Positions 47,825 to 55,135 of a DNA stretch of 64,000 nucleotides are shown in pieces; within the stretch, counting starts at the first letter, position 1, and every line of letters starts with the position of its first letter. The stretch spans positions 509,001 through 573,000 of the forward strand of contig NZ_CP035503.1 in the NCBI RefSeq assembly GCF_006970865.1, given 5' to 3'. The notes under the pieces are model-generated. The model was not told where the DNA came from. It ran no database searches and saw only the letters and a program-made list of their open reading frames with translations. The DNA is from Rhodoferax sediminis (GTDB taxonomy: Bacteria > Pseudomonadota > Gammaproteobacteria > Burkholderiales > Burkholderiaceae_C). The position numbers and the translations under genes were made by a program.

Positions 47825-48148
47825 TCAACGCTCGAGTTTGTCCCGCTTGTCCGTCACGGCCGCCCACTCATCTGCGTCCGGGAGTGCGGCCTTGGTCCGG
47901 ATGATGGGCTTCCATAATCGTGCCAGCTCGGCGTTCAAGGGGGTGAAGTCCTGCTGATCGGCCGGCACATCTTCTTCGGCGTAAATCGCATTGACCGGGC
48001 ATTCGGGCACGCACACCGCGCAGTCAATGCAATCGTCGGGGTCGATGACCAGGAAGTTGGGGCCCTCGCGGAACGCATCCACGGGGCATACATCGACACA
48101 GTCGGTGTATTTGCACTTAATGCAGGCCTCGGTGACGACGAAAGTCAT
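47825..48148 (-). CDS. fdxA: Ferredoxin FdxA (3Fe-4S/4Fe-4S)
   Basis: A 107-residue seven-iron ferredoxin. The first cluster motif is [16 protein letters not shown], the second [16 protein letters not shown], and the C-terminal extension [16 protein letters not shown] is typical of FdxA. It carries electrons at low potential in the cytoplasm. Placement between two DUF2249 genes in an NsrR-adjacent operon suggests it feeds electrons to an NO- or oxygen-handling protein encoded here. The ATG at 48148 is fixed by the family start MTFVVTE. Confidence 0.95.
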   Translation of the reverse strand: MTFVVTEACIKCKYTDCVDVCPVDAFREGPNFLVIDPDDCIDCAVCVPECPVNAIYAEEDVPADQQDFTPLNAELARLWKPIIRTKAALPDADEWAAVTDKRDKLER

Positions 48149-48165
48149 GGTGAGTTGTCCTTTCC

Positions 48166-48447
48166 TCAGCCGCAGCAGGCTCCGCCGGAGCAGCAGTCGC
48201 TTGTCGCGGCAGTGGTTTTGCCGATCTGCACGCGCCATACCTCAGGGCCGGCCTCCAGGTAAGCCCAGCTGAAGGCGTCGCCCGACCTGATCTGGAATTG
48301 CTCGTACAGCGGCTTGGGATCGTGGTCGTTGATCAATTGCAGGGACTGGCCTGGTTGCAGGGTCTCGAAGCTGTTGAAGATCATCGGATGACGCTGATGA
48401 GGTGCGATCTGGCGAATGTCGAGGGTGGCGGCGAATTCAGCGGACAT
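48166..48447 (-). CDS. DUF2249 domain protein with double-cysteine tail
   Basis: A 93-residue DUF2249 protein ([20 protein letters not shown], then [20 protein letters not shown]). After the domain it ends in [10 protein letters not shown], two adjacent-Cys pairs that could bind metal or be nitrosated; the second DUF2249 protein nearby lacks this tail. It is the first gene of the five-gene operon. The intergenic region ahead of it holds an NsrR-like operator (48496-48518). Confidence 0.87.
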   Translation of the reverse strand: MSAEFAATLDIRQIAPHQRHPMIFNSFETLQPGQSLQLINDHDPKPLYEQFQIRSGDAFSWAYLEAGPEVWRVQIGKTTAATSDCCSGGACCG

Positions 48448-48495
48448 GGAGGGCGATCCTTCTCTCGGAGTGTCGGGTTGGACAGTGCATTTTTA

Positions 48496-48518
48496 AAGAT
48501 GTATTATTAATGCAAGTT
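48496..48518. promoter_or_regulatory. Candidate NsrR operator between DUF2249 operon and nsrR
   Basis: The half-sites AAGATGTATTA and TAATGCAAGTT flank a central T, an 11-1-11 dyad with 8 of 11 symmetric positions. It resembles the NsrR consensus I know from enterobacteria (AAGATGCATTT then AAATGCATCTT). Its place between divergent operons suits repression of both. Confidence 0.6.
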
Positions 48519-48572
48519 AAATATATCACCGGTTTTTTGAAAAAGCAATATTAAAAATAGATCTTCAATTTT

Positions 48573-49013
48573 ATGCGCCTGACCACCTTTTCTGATTACA
48601 GCCTGCGGGTCCTGATGTACCTGGCGTTGCAAGACGATCGCCTCGCGACGATCCAGGAGATTGCCACAGCCTACGACATCTCGGAAAGCCACTTGATGAA
48701 GGTGGTGCACCAGCTCGCGCGCAGCGGCGTGGTCGAAACCGTGCGCGGCAAGGGTGGTGGCCTGCGGCTGGCGCTCGAGCCGGCGCAGATCCGCCTGGGT
48801 CAAGTGGTGCGGCAGGCTGAGGGCGAAGGTCCGATTGTCGAATGCCTGTCCGGCGAGCCGGCGCGCTGCCGTATTGCGCCCGTATGCAGACTCCCGGGTG
48901 TCCTGGTGCGCGCCTTCAACGCCTTGTATGCGGAACTTGACCGCTATACGCTGGAGGACCTGGTGAGCGAGCCCAACGAGTTCAAACGTGTGCTGGCGCT
49001 GCATCCAGAGTGA
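48573..49013 (+). CDS. nsrR: Rrf2 family regulator, NsrR-like
   Basis: A 146-residue Rrf2-type repressor. The N-terminal helix-turn-helix matches NsrR closely (MRLTTFSDYSLRVLMYLALQ, then YDISESHLMKVVHQLARSG and VETVRGKGGGLRLAL). Cys91, Cys99 and Cys105 (VECLSGEPARCRIAPVCRL) align with the three [Fe-S] ligands of NsrR, which loses DNA binding when NO attacks the cluster. YTLEDLV at the end is also conserved. The globin gene follows 32 bp downstream, past a 31-nt palindrome. This makes it the probable NO sensor of the region. Confidence 0.87.
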   Translation: MRLTTFSDYSLRVLMYLALQDDRLATIQEIATAYDISESHLMKVVHQLARSGVVETVRGKGGGLRLALEPAQIRLGQVVRQAEGEGPIVECLSGEPARCRIAPVCRLPGVLVRAFNALYAELDRYTLEDLVSEPNEFKRVLALHPE

Positions 49014-49027
49014 CCGCAAGCAAAATT

Positions 49028-49058
49028 CCATAACATTCATATAATATGAATGTTATGG
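49028..49058. promoter_or_regulatory. Perfect 31-nt palindrome over the globin start, candidate NsrR operator
   Basis: CCATAACATTCATAT, one A, then ATATGAATGTTATGG: 15-base arms with no mismatch. Its inner 23 bases have the 11-1-11 layout of NsrR sites. Both possible ATG codons of the globin gene (49046, 49055) lie within the right arm. Confidence 0.65.
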
Positions 49059-49546
49059 ATAAAACCAGCACATCCGGCGATGCCGTGCCAGCAGATCCGG
49101 CCTTCCCCAACCGTGAACTCATCGTCCAACTGGTTCACACGTTCTATGCAGACGTTCGATCCGATCGGGTTCTCGGACCTACCTTTGATGCCGTGATCGA
49201 GGACCGCTGGGGGCCGCATCTGGCGCGAATGGTCGAGTTCTGGAGCACCGTGATGCTGGGCACGCGCAGCTTCAAGGGCAATGTTTTCGGCAAGCACATG
49301 GCAGTCGCGGGCGTCACGCCCGAGCACTTCACGCGCTGGCTCACGTACTGGTTTTTGCGCACCAGCGAATTGTGTCGGCCACGTGCTGCCGCGGTCCTGC
49401 AGAAGGCGGCCCTGGGTATTGCGAAGATGCTTCACCGCGGCTACTTCGGCGCCACGGCCAACTTCGAGGAAGCCGTTCTGGAGGCCCGCAAGGCGGCCCG
49501 GGTGCGAGTCAGGACGATTCCGTCCATCAGTCCCGTTCATTCATGA
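49046..49546 (+). CDS. Group III truncated hemoglobin
   Basis: A 166-residue globin of the group III (P) type. Recognisable parts are LIVQLVHTFYADVRSDRVLG, FDAVIEDRWGPHLARMVEFW, STVMLGTRSFKGNVFGKHMA and EHFTRWLTYWFLRTSELC. Such globins bind oxygen and NO and may detoxify NO or peroxynitrite. Two in-frame ATGs (49046 and 49055) both lie inside the 31-nt palindrome and neither has a ribosome-binding site, so translation may be leaderless or the true start later. It is on the same strand as the NsrR-like gene, 32 bp behind it. Confidence 0.88.
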   Translation: MNVMDKTSTSGDAVPADPAFPNRELIVQLVHTFYADVRSDRVLGPTFDAVIEDRWGPHLARMVEFWSTVMLGTRSFKGNVFGKHMAVAGVTPEHFTRWLTYWFLRTSELCRPRAAAVLQKAALGIAKMLHRGYFGATANFEEAVLEARKAARVRVRTIPSISPVHS

Positions 49547-49605
49547 GTTCAAGAATTTGACCGCATCGAATCGCAGTCTGCCAAGTTTGTTTTACCGGAG
49601 TTCAA

Positions 49606-50841
49606 ATGAGCCTTAAAGTCTTGTTGCTGGAAGATATCCATACCAGCGCCACCCCCATCCTGCAATCGATCCGCGACGTCGAAATCGTCCGGCTCAAACA
49701 CGCACCCGACGCACAGGAGCTGCAGACGCTGCTGGCCGATGTGAATGTGCTGGGCTTGCGTTCGCGCACCCGGCTCACCAGCCAGGTACTGGAACATGCC
49801 CCCCGCCTGCAGGCGGTAGGCTCTTACTGCACGGGCACCAACAACCTGGATCTGAAGGCGGCAACGGAGCGCGGGATCGGTGTATTCAACGGGCCGTTTT
49901 CGAATACGCGTTCGGTCGCCGAACTGGTGATCGGCCACGCCATCCACTTGCTGCGCCGCATTCCCGAGCGCCATGCCGCCGCGATGCGTGGCGCGTGGCT
50001 GAAGGACGCGAAGGGCTCCAATGAGCTTCGCGGCAAGACACTGGGGATCGTTGGCTACGGCAAGATCGGAACCCAGACCGGGCTGCTGGCCGAGGCCATT
50101 GGCATGCGCGTGATGTACTACGACATCGAGGCCTGCCTGCCACTCGGCAATGCCGTGCCGGCCGCATCGCTCGAAGTCCTCTTGCGCGAGGCCGACGTGG
50201 TGACGCTGCATGTTCCGGAGACGGAACGCACCCGGCAATTGATCGACGCGGGGCGCCTGGCCCAGATGAAGGACGATGCGGCGCTGATCAACCTGGCGCG
50301 TGGTCAGGCGGTCGACATCGACGCGCTGTATGCGACGTTGCGCAGTGGCCGGCTGCGCGGCGCGGCGATCGACGTGTTTCCGCTGGAGCCGGCGTCCAAG
50401 GCCGATACCTTTGAATCACCGCTGCGCACGCTGGACAACGTGATCCTGACGCCCCATGTGGGCGGGTCCACCTTCGAGGCGCAGCGCAACCTGGGCGTCG
50501 AGGTGTCGGAGAAATTGCGCGACTACCTGCTGTCCGGCGCTGTGCGCGGCAGCGTGAATCTGCCCGAACTGTCGGTGGGTGTCTTGCGGGCGCCCTGCCG
50601 CCTGGTGCACATCCATCACGACCGTCCGGGCGTCATGTCCAGGCTCAACGGCTTGCTGTCGGCGGCCGGCCTGAACGTGTCGCAACTGCACCTGGAAACG
50701 CAGGGCGGCATTGGCGTGGCAGCGATCGATTTGAGCGCACCGCTGGACGCACACACGCTGCAAGCCATCGCCGGCGCCGAAGGGACCGTTCGAGCTTTCA
50801 CCGTGCTGTCTTCGTCGGCGCGGGCGCAACTGGCGGCGTGA
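49606..50841 (+). CDS. serA: D-3-phosphoglycerate dehydrogenase
   Basis: First enzyme of serine synthesis; 411 residues with an NAD-binding dehydrogenase core and a C-terminal ACT domain for serine feedback. The Rossmann motif is LGIVGYGKIGTQTGLLAEAI near residue 147. Catalytic residues are in NLARGQAVDIDAL (Arg), DVFPLEPASKAD (Glu) and LTPHVGGSTFEAQ (His). The ACT part begins at VHIHHDRPGVMSRLNGLLSA near residue 328. Its 3' end overlaps the convergent membrane-protein gene by 44 bp. Confidence 0.95.
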   Translation: MSLKVLLLEDIHTSATPILQSIRDVEIVRLKHAPDAQELQTLLADVNVLGLRSRTRLTSQVLEHAPRLQAVGSYCTGTNNLDLKAATERGIGVFNGPFSNTRSVAELVIGHAIHLLRRIPERHAAAMRGAWLKDAKGSNELRGKTLGIVGYGKIGTQTGLLAEAIGMRVMYYDIEACLPLGNAVPAASLEVLLREADVVTLHVPETERTRQLIDAGRLAQMKDDAALINLARGQAVDIDALYATLRSGRLRGAAIDVFPLEPASKADTFESPLRTLDNVILTPHVGGSTFEAQRNLGVEVSEKLRDYLLSGAVRGSVNLPELSVGVLRAPCRLVHIHHDRPGVMSRLNGLLSAAGLNVSQLHLETQGGIGVAAIDLSAPLDAHTLQAIAGAEGTVRAFTVLSSSARAQLAA

Positions 50842-51451
50842 TCCGGCGCGGTGCGCTCTGGGTGGCACCAAGCCGCATCATCTGACGCAGCGCCAGCACA
50901 CCCAGTACCAGCGCGAGCAGCACCAGGCCGGTACCGGTGTTACTCTGGTCATCGGTCAGGTAGTTGGCGCACAGGCGCGAGGTGGTGTCCATGTAGAGCA
51001 TGCCTGCGGTGGCGCTCGTCCATGACAGATTGCCTACAAAAAACAGCAGCAACTCGGGCGCCATGCGGCGCCAACTGCCCGCCAGCATCAGGCCGGCGAG
51101 CCACCAGCTGAGGTATTTTGCCGCTGCCACCGGAGCCACCAATAACGTGGCGTCGAGTGCCGCGGGGATCATCCAGAACATCACCACGCAGGTGACCACG
51201 CTGACGCTCGTCAGCCCGCGCCAGTCCAGCAGCGCCATTGTTCTGCTCAAGTATGGAAACCAGCGCGTTGCGGTCGGCCCGACAAGACGGCGTGCAGCCC
51301 AGCCTGCGGCGAACAACACCGGGAACTCGACCAGCATGTGCAGCAGCATCTGGCTTTCAATCCTGTGGCGCAGCGTGGGCCACAGCAGTATCAGCGGCAG
51401 CACCGTCAGCAGGGCGGCAACGGGCTGGGCCAAGCGGGTGTTGTGCATCAT
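50798..51451 (-). CDS. Uncharacterised multi-span membrane protein
   Basis: A 217-residue hydrophobic protein with about six predicted membrane helices (for example LLTVLPLILLWPTL, LLVAPVAAAKYLSWWLAGLM, GLVLLALVLGVLALRQMM) and conserved-looking His and Trp positions (LLHMLVEFPVLFAAGW). I do not recognise the family. It is the last gene of the oxidase operon: its ATG overlaps the Sco gene stop (ATGA), so a role in assembling or supporting the haem-copper enzyme is plausible. It overlaps the end of serA. Confidence 0.75.
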   Translation of the reverse strand: MMHNTRLAQPVAALLTVLPLILLWPTLRHRIESQMLLHMLVEFPVLFAAGWAARRLVGPTATRWFPYLSRTMALLDWRGLTSVSVVTCVVMFWMIPAALDATLLVAPVAAAKYLSWWLAGLMLAGSWRRMAPELLLFFVGNLSWTSATAGMLYMDTTSRLCANYLTDDQSNTGTGLVLLALVLGVLALRQMMRLGATQSAPRRITPPVAPAPTKTAR

Positions 51452-52134
51452 GGTATGTTGCGCCGCGCCGTCGCAAGCTGCTTTGCTGCTTCGAGCGCCT
51501 GGGGCCACTGGTCGAATTCATACAGACCGCGCAGCCGCCCCGAGGCGTCGAGGAGGTGGATGGCCCCGTTGTGGACAAAGCCGCCCAGACCGTCCGGAAT
51601 GGCGATGACGTCAAGGGAGCGCATCAGCGCCTGGGTATCCGCTGCGGTCGCTGGTATCGCGAGGGTCCACAGCGCGGGATCGATCCGATGCTCGCGGGCG
51701 TACTCGCGCAGACTGGCCGGATCGTCATGTTCCGCGTCGAAGGAGATGGAGACCAGGTGCACGGCGGCCGAGGCCGGACTACTGGCGCGCTGTGCGGCCA
51801 GTTGGGTCTGCATTTGCTGGTACTCGTCGCCGAGCACGCGGCAGACACTGGGGCAGCGGGTGTAGATAAAGTCCACGAGGTAAGCTGCCGGCGGGCTGCT
51901 TGCGCTGCCCCACAGTGTGATCGGAGTCGTGCCCATTCCGCGTAGCGGCACTTGGGGGGCGCGCAGATTGCCGGCCTGCAGTGCCAGCTGGCGCCGGCCT
52001 TCAAAGGTCCACACCCCGAAGTTTGCCGTGTAGCGGTACAGGCCCCAGACAAAGGTCGCCAGCAGCGCGGCACACAGCGCCACCGTCAGGCGGCGCGCGA
52101 GCGAGCTATCGGCGGGAGAGATGGAATCCGGCAC
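51448..52134 (-). CDS. SCO1/SenC family copper chaperone
   Basis: A 228-residue membrane-anchored thioredoxin-fold protein that delivers copper to haem-copper oxidases. An N-terminal helix (ALCAALLATFVWGLY) anchors it in the inner membrane. The copper motif is YTRCPSVCRVLG (C-x3-C), and the distal His is in FDAEHDDPASLREYA. GGFVHNGAIHLLDASGRLRG is typical of the end. Placement behind the CcoN-like subunit and two cytochromes points to maturation of that enzyme's CuB centre. Confidence 0.9.
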   Translation of the reverse strand: MPDSISPADSSLARRLTVALCAALLATFVWGLYRYTANFGVWTFEGRRQLALQAGNLRAPQVPLRGMGTTPITLWGSASSPPAAYLVDFIYTRCPSVCRVLGDEYQQMQTQLAAQRASSPASAAVHLVSISFDAEHDDPASLREYAREHRIDPALWTLAIPATAADTQALMRSLDVIAIPDGLGGFVHNGAIHLLDASGRLRGLYEFDQWPQALEAAKQLATARRNIP

Positions 52135-52160
52135 AGCAGGCCATCTGTCGCGCTACGGCG

Positions 52161-52757
52161 CTACTTCAGCGGACCGAGTTCGGCGTCGCCCTTGAACGGC
52201 TCGGTGCGTGAGGCCGTATCCTTGCGCACCGCCGCGACGGCGTCGGCGGTGATGGGCGCGCCGGTATTGCCCCACTGGCTGCGAACGTGCGTCAACACGG
52301 CCGCCACTTCGGCGTCCTGCAATTGACCCTGGAACGTCGGCATGGCACCGTTATAGGGCTTGCCTTCGACGGTCAAGGGGCCATTGATGCCGTGCAGCAC
52401 GATGGCGATCAGCGTGGCCTCCTTGCCGGCCACCCAGTCCGAGCCCGCCAGCGGCGGAAATACACCAGGAAGACCCAGTCCGGTCGCCTGGTGGCAGGCG
52501 ACGCAGTGCGACGCAAACACGGCCGCACCGTCCACCGCCGCTCCTGCCGCCAGCGCCGGCGCGCCCTGCAACTCGGCAGCCGTACGGCCATCGCCCCAGT
52601 CAGAGGGGGTGTTCAATGTGGTGCGCAAGATGTACACCACGCCAAAGATGAATAGCGCGGTCACCAGCACGATGATGAACCACGGTGTCGGGTTGGCGCC
52701 TTCAACCGGCTCCGGGTTTTCGCGCTCTTGCTGCGGCAGGATTTCAGGCGTTGTCAT
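52161..52757 (-). CDS. Membrane-anchored cytochrome c
   Basis: A 198-residue protein with a single N-terminal helix (WFIIVLVTALFIFGVVYIL, residues 26-44) and one class I cytochrome c domain. The haem motif is CVACH in FASHCVACHQATGLGLPGVF near residue 85; the Met ligand is probably in GAMPTFQGQLQD. It resembles the cytochrome subunits that deliver electrons to cbb3-like oxidases or NO reductases. It lies 26 bp after the stop of the larger cytochrome subunit gene. Confidence 0.88.
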   Translation of the reverse strand: MTTPEILPQQERENPEPVEGANPTPWFIIVLVTALFIFGVVYILRTTLNTPSDWGDGRTAAELQGAPALAAGAAVDGAAVFASHCVACHQATGLGLPGVFPPLAGSDWVAGKEATLIAIVLHGINGPLTVEGKPYNGAMPTFQGQLQDAEVAAVLTHVRSQWGNTGAPITADAVAAVRKDTASRTEPFKGDAELGPLK

Positions 52758-52785
52758 GATCGTGCTCGGTTGGTGCGGTGCTTCA

Positions 52786-53415
52786 TTATTTGGCCGGTAC
52801 CGGTGCCGGCGTCGCGGGTGCACTCGCTGCGGGGGGCGTCTCGATGGCCGGGAAACTGCGATTCAGGGACAACAGGTATTTCACCAGGTCGAGTGCTTCC
52901 GGGCGCGCGACCACTACCTTGTTGGCAGGCGTGTAGCCCGGTGGCAGCGTCACGACCACTTCATCCTTGTCCGCCTGTGCCTTGGCCTCGAACAGGAACG
53001 GAAAGGCCGGCATGATGCTGCCGGGCACGTAAGCGCGCGGCTCGTACAGATGGCCCAGATTCCATTGCTCGCTCGGTTGGCGAACGCCGATATTCATCAG
53101 GTCGGGACCGGTGCGCATGTCACCCAGCAGGGGCGGCGAATCGTAGGCATAGTCGCCGGCGACCGTGGCGCGGCCCCAGCCGCGCTTAAAGTCGGCGGGG
53201 GCGAATTCCTTGGTGCGCGGCTGTTGCGTGTGGCAGTAAACGCAGCCGTTGCTGATATACACCTGCCTGCCGCGCAATTCGGCGCTGGTATAGGGTTTCA
53301 GCCCCGGCGTGGGGGCGATGTCGTGCAACTCCATGGCAGGCACGATCACCAGGGCACTGATGGACAGCGCGATCATGACCATGGCGCCGCCGATGAGTGT
53401 GGTTTCACTTTTCAT
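52786..53415 (-). CDS. CcoO/FixO-like cytochrome c subunit
   Basis: A 209-residue membrane-anchored mono-haem cytochrome. The N-terminal helix (IGGAMVMIALSISALVIVPA) precedes GRQVYISNGCVYCHTQQPRT with the haem motif CVYCH, and then RTGPDLMNIGVRQPSEQWNL, as in CcoO/FixO of cbb3 oxidases. The Met ligand is in GSIMPAFPFLF. It ends with an Ala/Pro-rich tail. Its start overlaps the stop of the catalytic subunit by 4 bp. A CcoP subunit with two haems is missing; the single-haem protein that follows may replace it. Confidence 0.88.
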   Translation of the reverse strand: MKSETTLIGGAMVMIALSISALVIVPAMELHDIAPTPGLKPYTSAELRGRQVYISNGCVYCHTQQPRTKEFAPADFKRGWGRATVAGDYAYDSPPLLGDMRTGPDLMNIGVRQPSEQWNLGHLYEPRAYVPGSIMPAFPFLFEAKAQADKDEVVVTLPPGYTPANKVVVARPEALDLVKYLLSLNRSFPAIETPPAASAPATPAPVPAK

Positions 53416-55058
53416 GGTGCCACCTTCTTGGCCAGCAAATGCGAAAACAGTGCCGGCTGGTTGCGCGTGGGTCCGAAATTGAGCACCATCGCAATGAAAT
53501 GGGCCGCGAATATCAGGTGGCCCAAGCCCATGATGGCGCCGCCAATGCTGCGAGCCTGGAGATACGGGATCGTGACGGCCACGGAATCCATGAATGGCCG
53601 GGTCCCATCCAGCATCGCCTCACCCTGCAGCCAGCCGCCAATGGTCAAGCCGATAAAGTAGAGCGCAAAGCCGCCACTGACCAGCCAGAAGTGGGCAGAG
53701 ATCAGCCGGGGGTAGGGCCACTCACGCGCCGTGATGCGTGGCATCACGAAATACATCGCGCCGAAGAACACAAAGGTGACGAAACCGTACAAGCCCAGAT
53801 GTGCATGCGCGACGGTGAAATGTGTGAAGTGGGTGATCAGGTTCACGCTGCGCAGCGCCTCGATCGAGCCTTGCAGCGAGCTGGCGGCGTACATCAGGCC
53901 ACCGACGCCGATGAAACGCAGGGTCGGTGAATAGCGAAACGTGGACAGCTGTCCTTCCAGTGTCTGAAACATGTTCACGGAGAACGCAGCCACCGGGATA
54001 ATCATCATCATGCTCTGGACGATGGACAGCGTGATCATCCACTCGGGCACCGGCCCGCCAATCAGATGGTGGCCACCGACCTGGCCGTAGAAAAAAGCCA
54101 GCGCCCAGAATCCCAGCAGAGACAGGTTGTAGGAGCGGATGGGGCGGCCGATGATTTTTGGAAGAAAGTAGTAGATCGACGCCAGCGCGAGTGGCGTGTA
54201 GAACAGGCCGAGCACGTTGTGGCCGAACCACCAGTTCATGGTGCCCGCCTGCACGCCGGTGTACAGGCCGGGGATCTTCGCCGTAATGAACAGCACGGGA
54301 AACCAGAACAGCGCGGCACCCATGTACCAGACGGACACATAGAGGTGCTCGACGCGACGGTTGACCAGCGTCAGCACCAGGGGCAGGCCAATCAGGGCAC
54401 CCCCCACGGCCATCAGGATGCTGACCTGCCACGGCATTTCAAGCCACATGAGTCCGGCGTTGAAGCCCGCTGCAATGGCGCCCAGGCCGGCAATCAGGCC
54501 GGCATTCCACAAAATAGCGCCCAAAAATGCGAAGCGCATGCCAATCAAGGGCGTCTTGAGCACGCGCGGGATGACGAATAGCACCGTACCCAAACCCGCC
54601 ATGGGTGTCCAGCCATAGGCGACCGAATTGAGATGCAGGGTTCGAATGATGCCGAAGGTGAGCCACTGTTGCGACGTCAGCCAGTCCGGGTCGTGCAGTT
54701 TGATGGAGGCTGTGAGTCCGGCCGCGGACGCCACCAACAGCCAGACAATGGAGCAGCAGTAAAAGAAAAATATGAGCGGACCGGTGGACGCGTCGGCGGC
54801 GGCCCGCTCGGCAATTTCGTGGGGGTCGCCATGGGCGGCCGTCCCGGTACCGGCGGCATCGACCGCGCCCTGCAATGCCTGTTGGGAACTGGCCGTTCCG
54901 GCTGGCTCTTCGATGCGGCCGATTTCGCCAGGCGCAAAAATGACCTCGGCGCCGGTACTGCTGCGATCAAACAGGCCGATGCGTTGCGACCAGATAAATA
55001 TGACTAGCGCCACGAACGAAATGACGAACGCTGAAAGCAGAATGGCAGCTGGATTCAC
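53412..55058 (-). CDS. CcoN-like haem-copper oxidase catalytic subunit with N-terminal extension
   Basis: A 548-residue membrane protein of the cbb3/NOR branch. Low-spin haem ligands are His in RTLHLNSVAYGW (about residue 142) and in HFTVAHAHLGLYGF. CuB ligands are in WWFGHNVLGLF and GGHHLIGG. The Tyr six residues before the HH pair (YGQVGGHH) matches the cross-linked Tyr of cbb3 oxidases, which NO reductases lack. An extra N-terminal helix plus FIWSQRIGLFDRSSTGAEVI resembles the CcoS assembly protein, followed by a loop of about 50 residues. The context is NO-responsive, so oxygen or NO as substrate is open. Confidence 0.85.
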   Translation of the reverse strand: MNPAAILLSAFVISFVALVIFIWSQRIGLFDRSSTGAEVIFAPGEIGRIEEPAGTASSQQALQGAVDAAGTGTAAHGDPHEIAERAAADASTGPLIFFFYCCSIVWLLVASAAGLTASIKLHDPDWLTSQQWLTFGIIRTLHLNSVAYGWTPMAGLGTVLFVIPRVLKTPLIGMRFAFLGAILWNAGLIAGLGAIAAGFNAGLMWLEMPWQVSILMAVGGALIGLPLVLTLVNRRVEHLYVSVWYMGAALFWFPVLFITAKIPGLYTGVQAGTMNWWFGHNVLGLFYTPLALASIYYFLPKIIGRPIRSYNLSLLGFWALAFFYGQVGGHHLIGGPVPEWMITLSIVQSMMMIIPVAAFSVNMFQTLEGQLSTFRYSPTLRFIGVGGLMYAASSLQGSIEALRSVNLITHFTHFTVAHAHLGLYGFVTFVFFGAMYFVMPRITAREWPYPRLISAHFWLVSGGFALYFIGLTIGGWLQGEAMLDGTRPFMDSVAVTIPYLQARSIGGAIMGLGHLIFAAHFIAMVLNFGPTRNQPALFSHLLAKKVAP

Positions 55059-55104
55059 GGGTGCCTCCTCAAGTTGGATTCGCTTGGCATGGTACCAAAC
55101 GCTC

Positions 55105-55127
55105 TTTTACAAATCACGATTTGAAAA
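55105..55127. promoter_or_regulatory. Palindrome upstream of the CcoN-like operon
   Basis: CAAATC-AC-GATTTG (55110-55123) is perfect and extends outwards to TTT and AAA with one mismatch pair. It lies between nnrS and the CcoN-like gene, about 50 bp before the latter's start. It does not match the NsrR layout or an FNR box, so the protein that binds it is unknown. A two-base loop rules out a hairpin terminator. Confidence 0.4.
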
Positions 55128-55135
55128 CTGGGTGA

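Noticed and set aside
53412..55058. Calling the catalytic subunit a quinol NO reductase
   Set aside because: It lacks the long N-terminal cytochrome-like domain of qNOR and keeps the Tyr typical of cbb3 oxidases, so only CcoN-like is supported.
55110..55123. Terminator after nnrS
   Set aside because: The dyad has only two bases between its arms and no T-run on the nnrS strand, so an operator is more likely.
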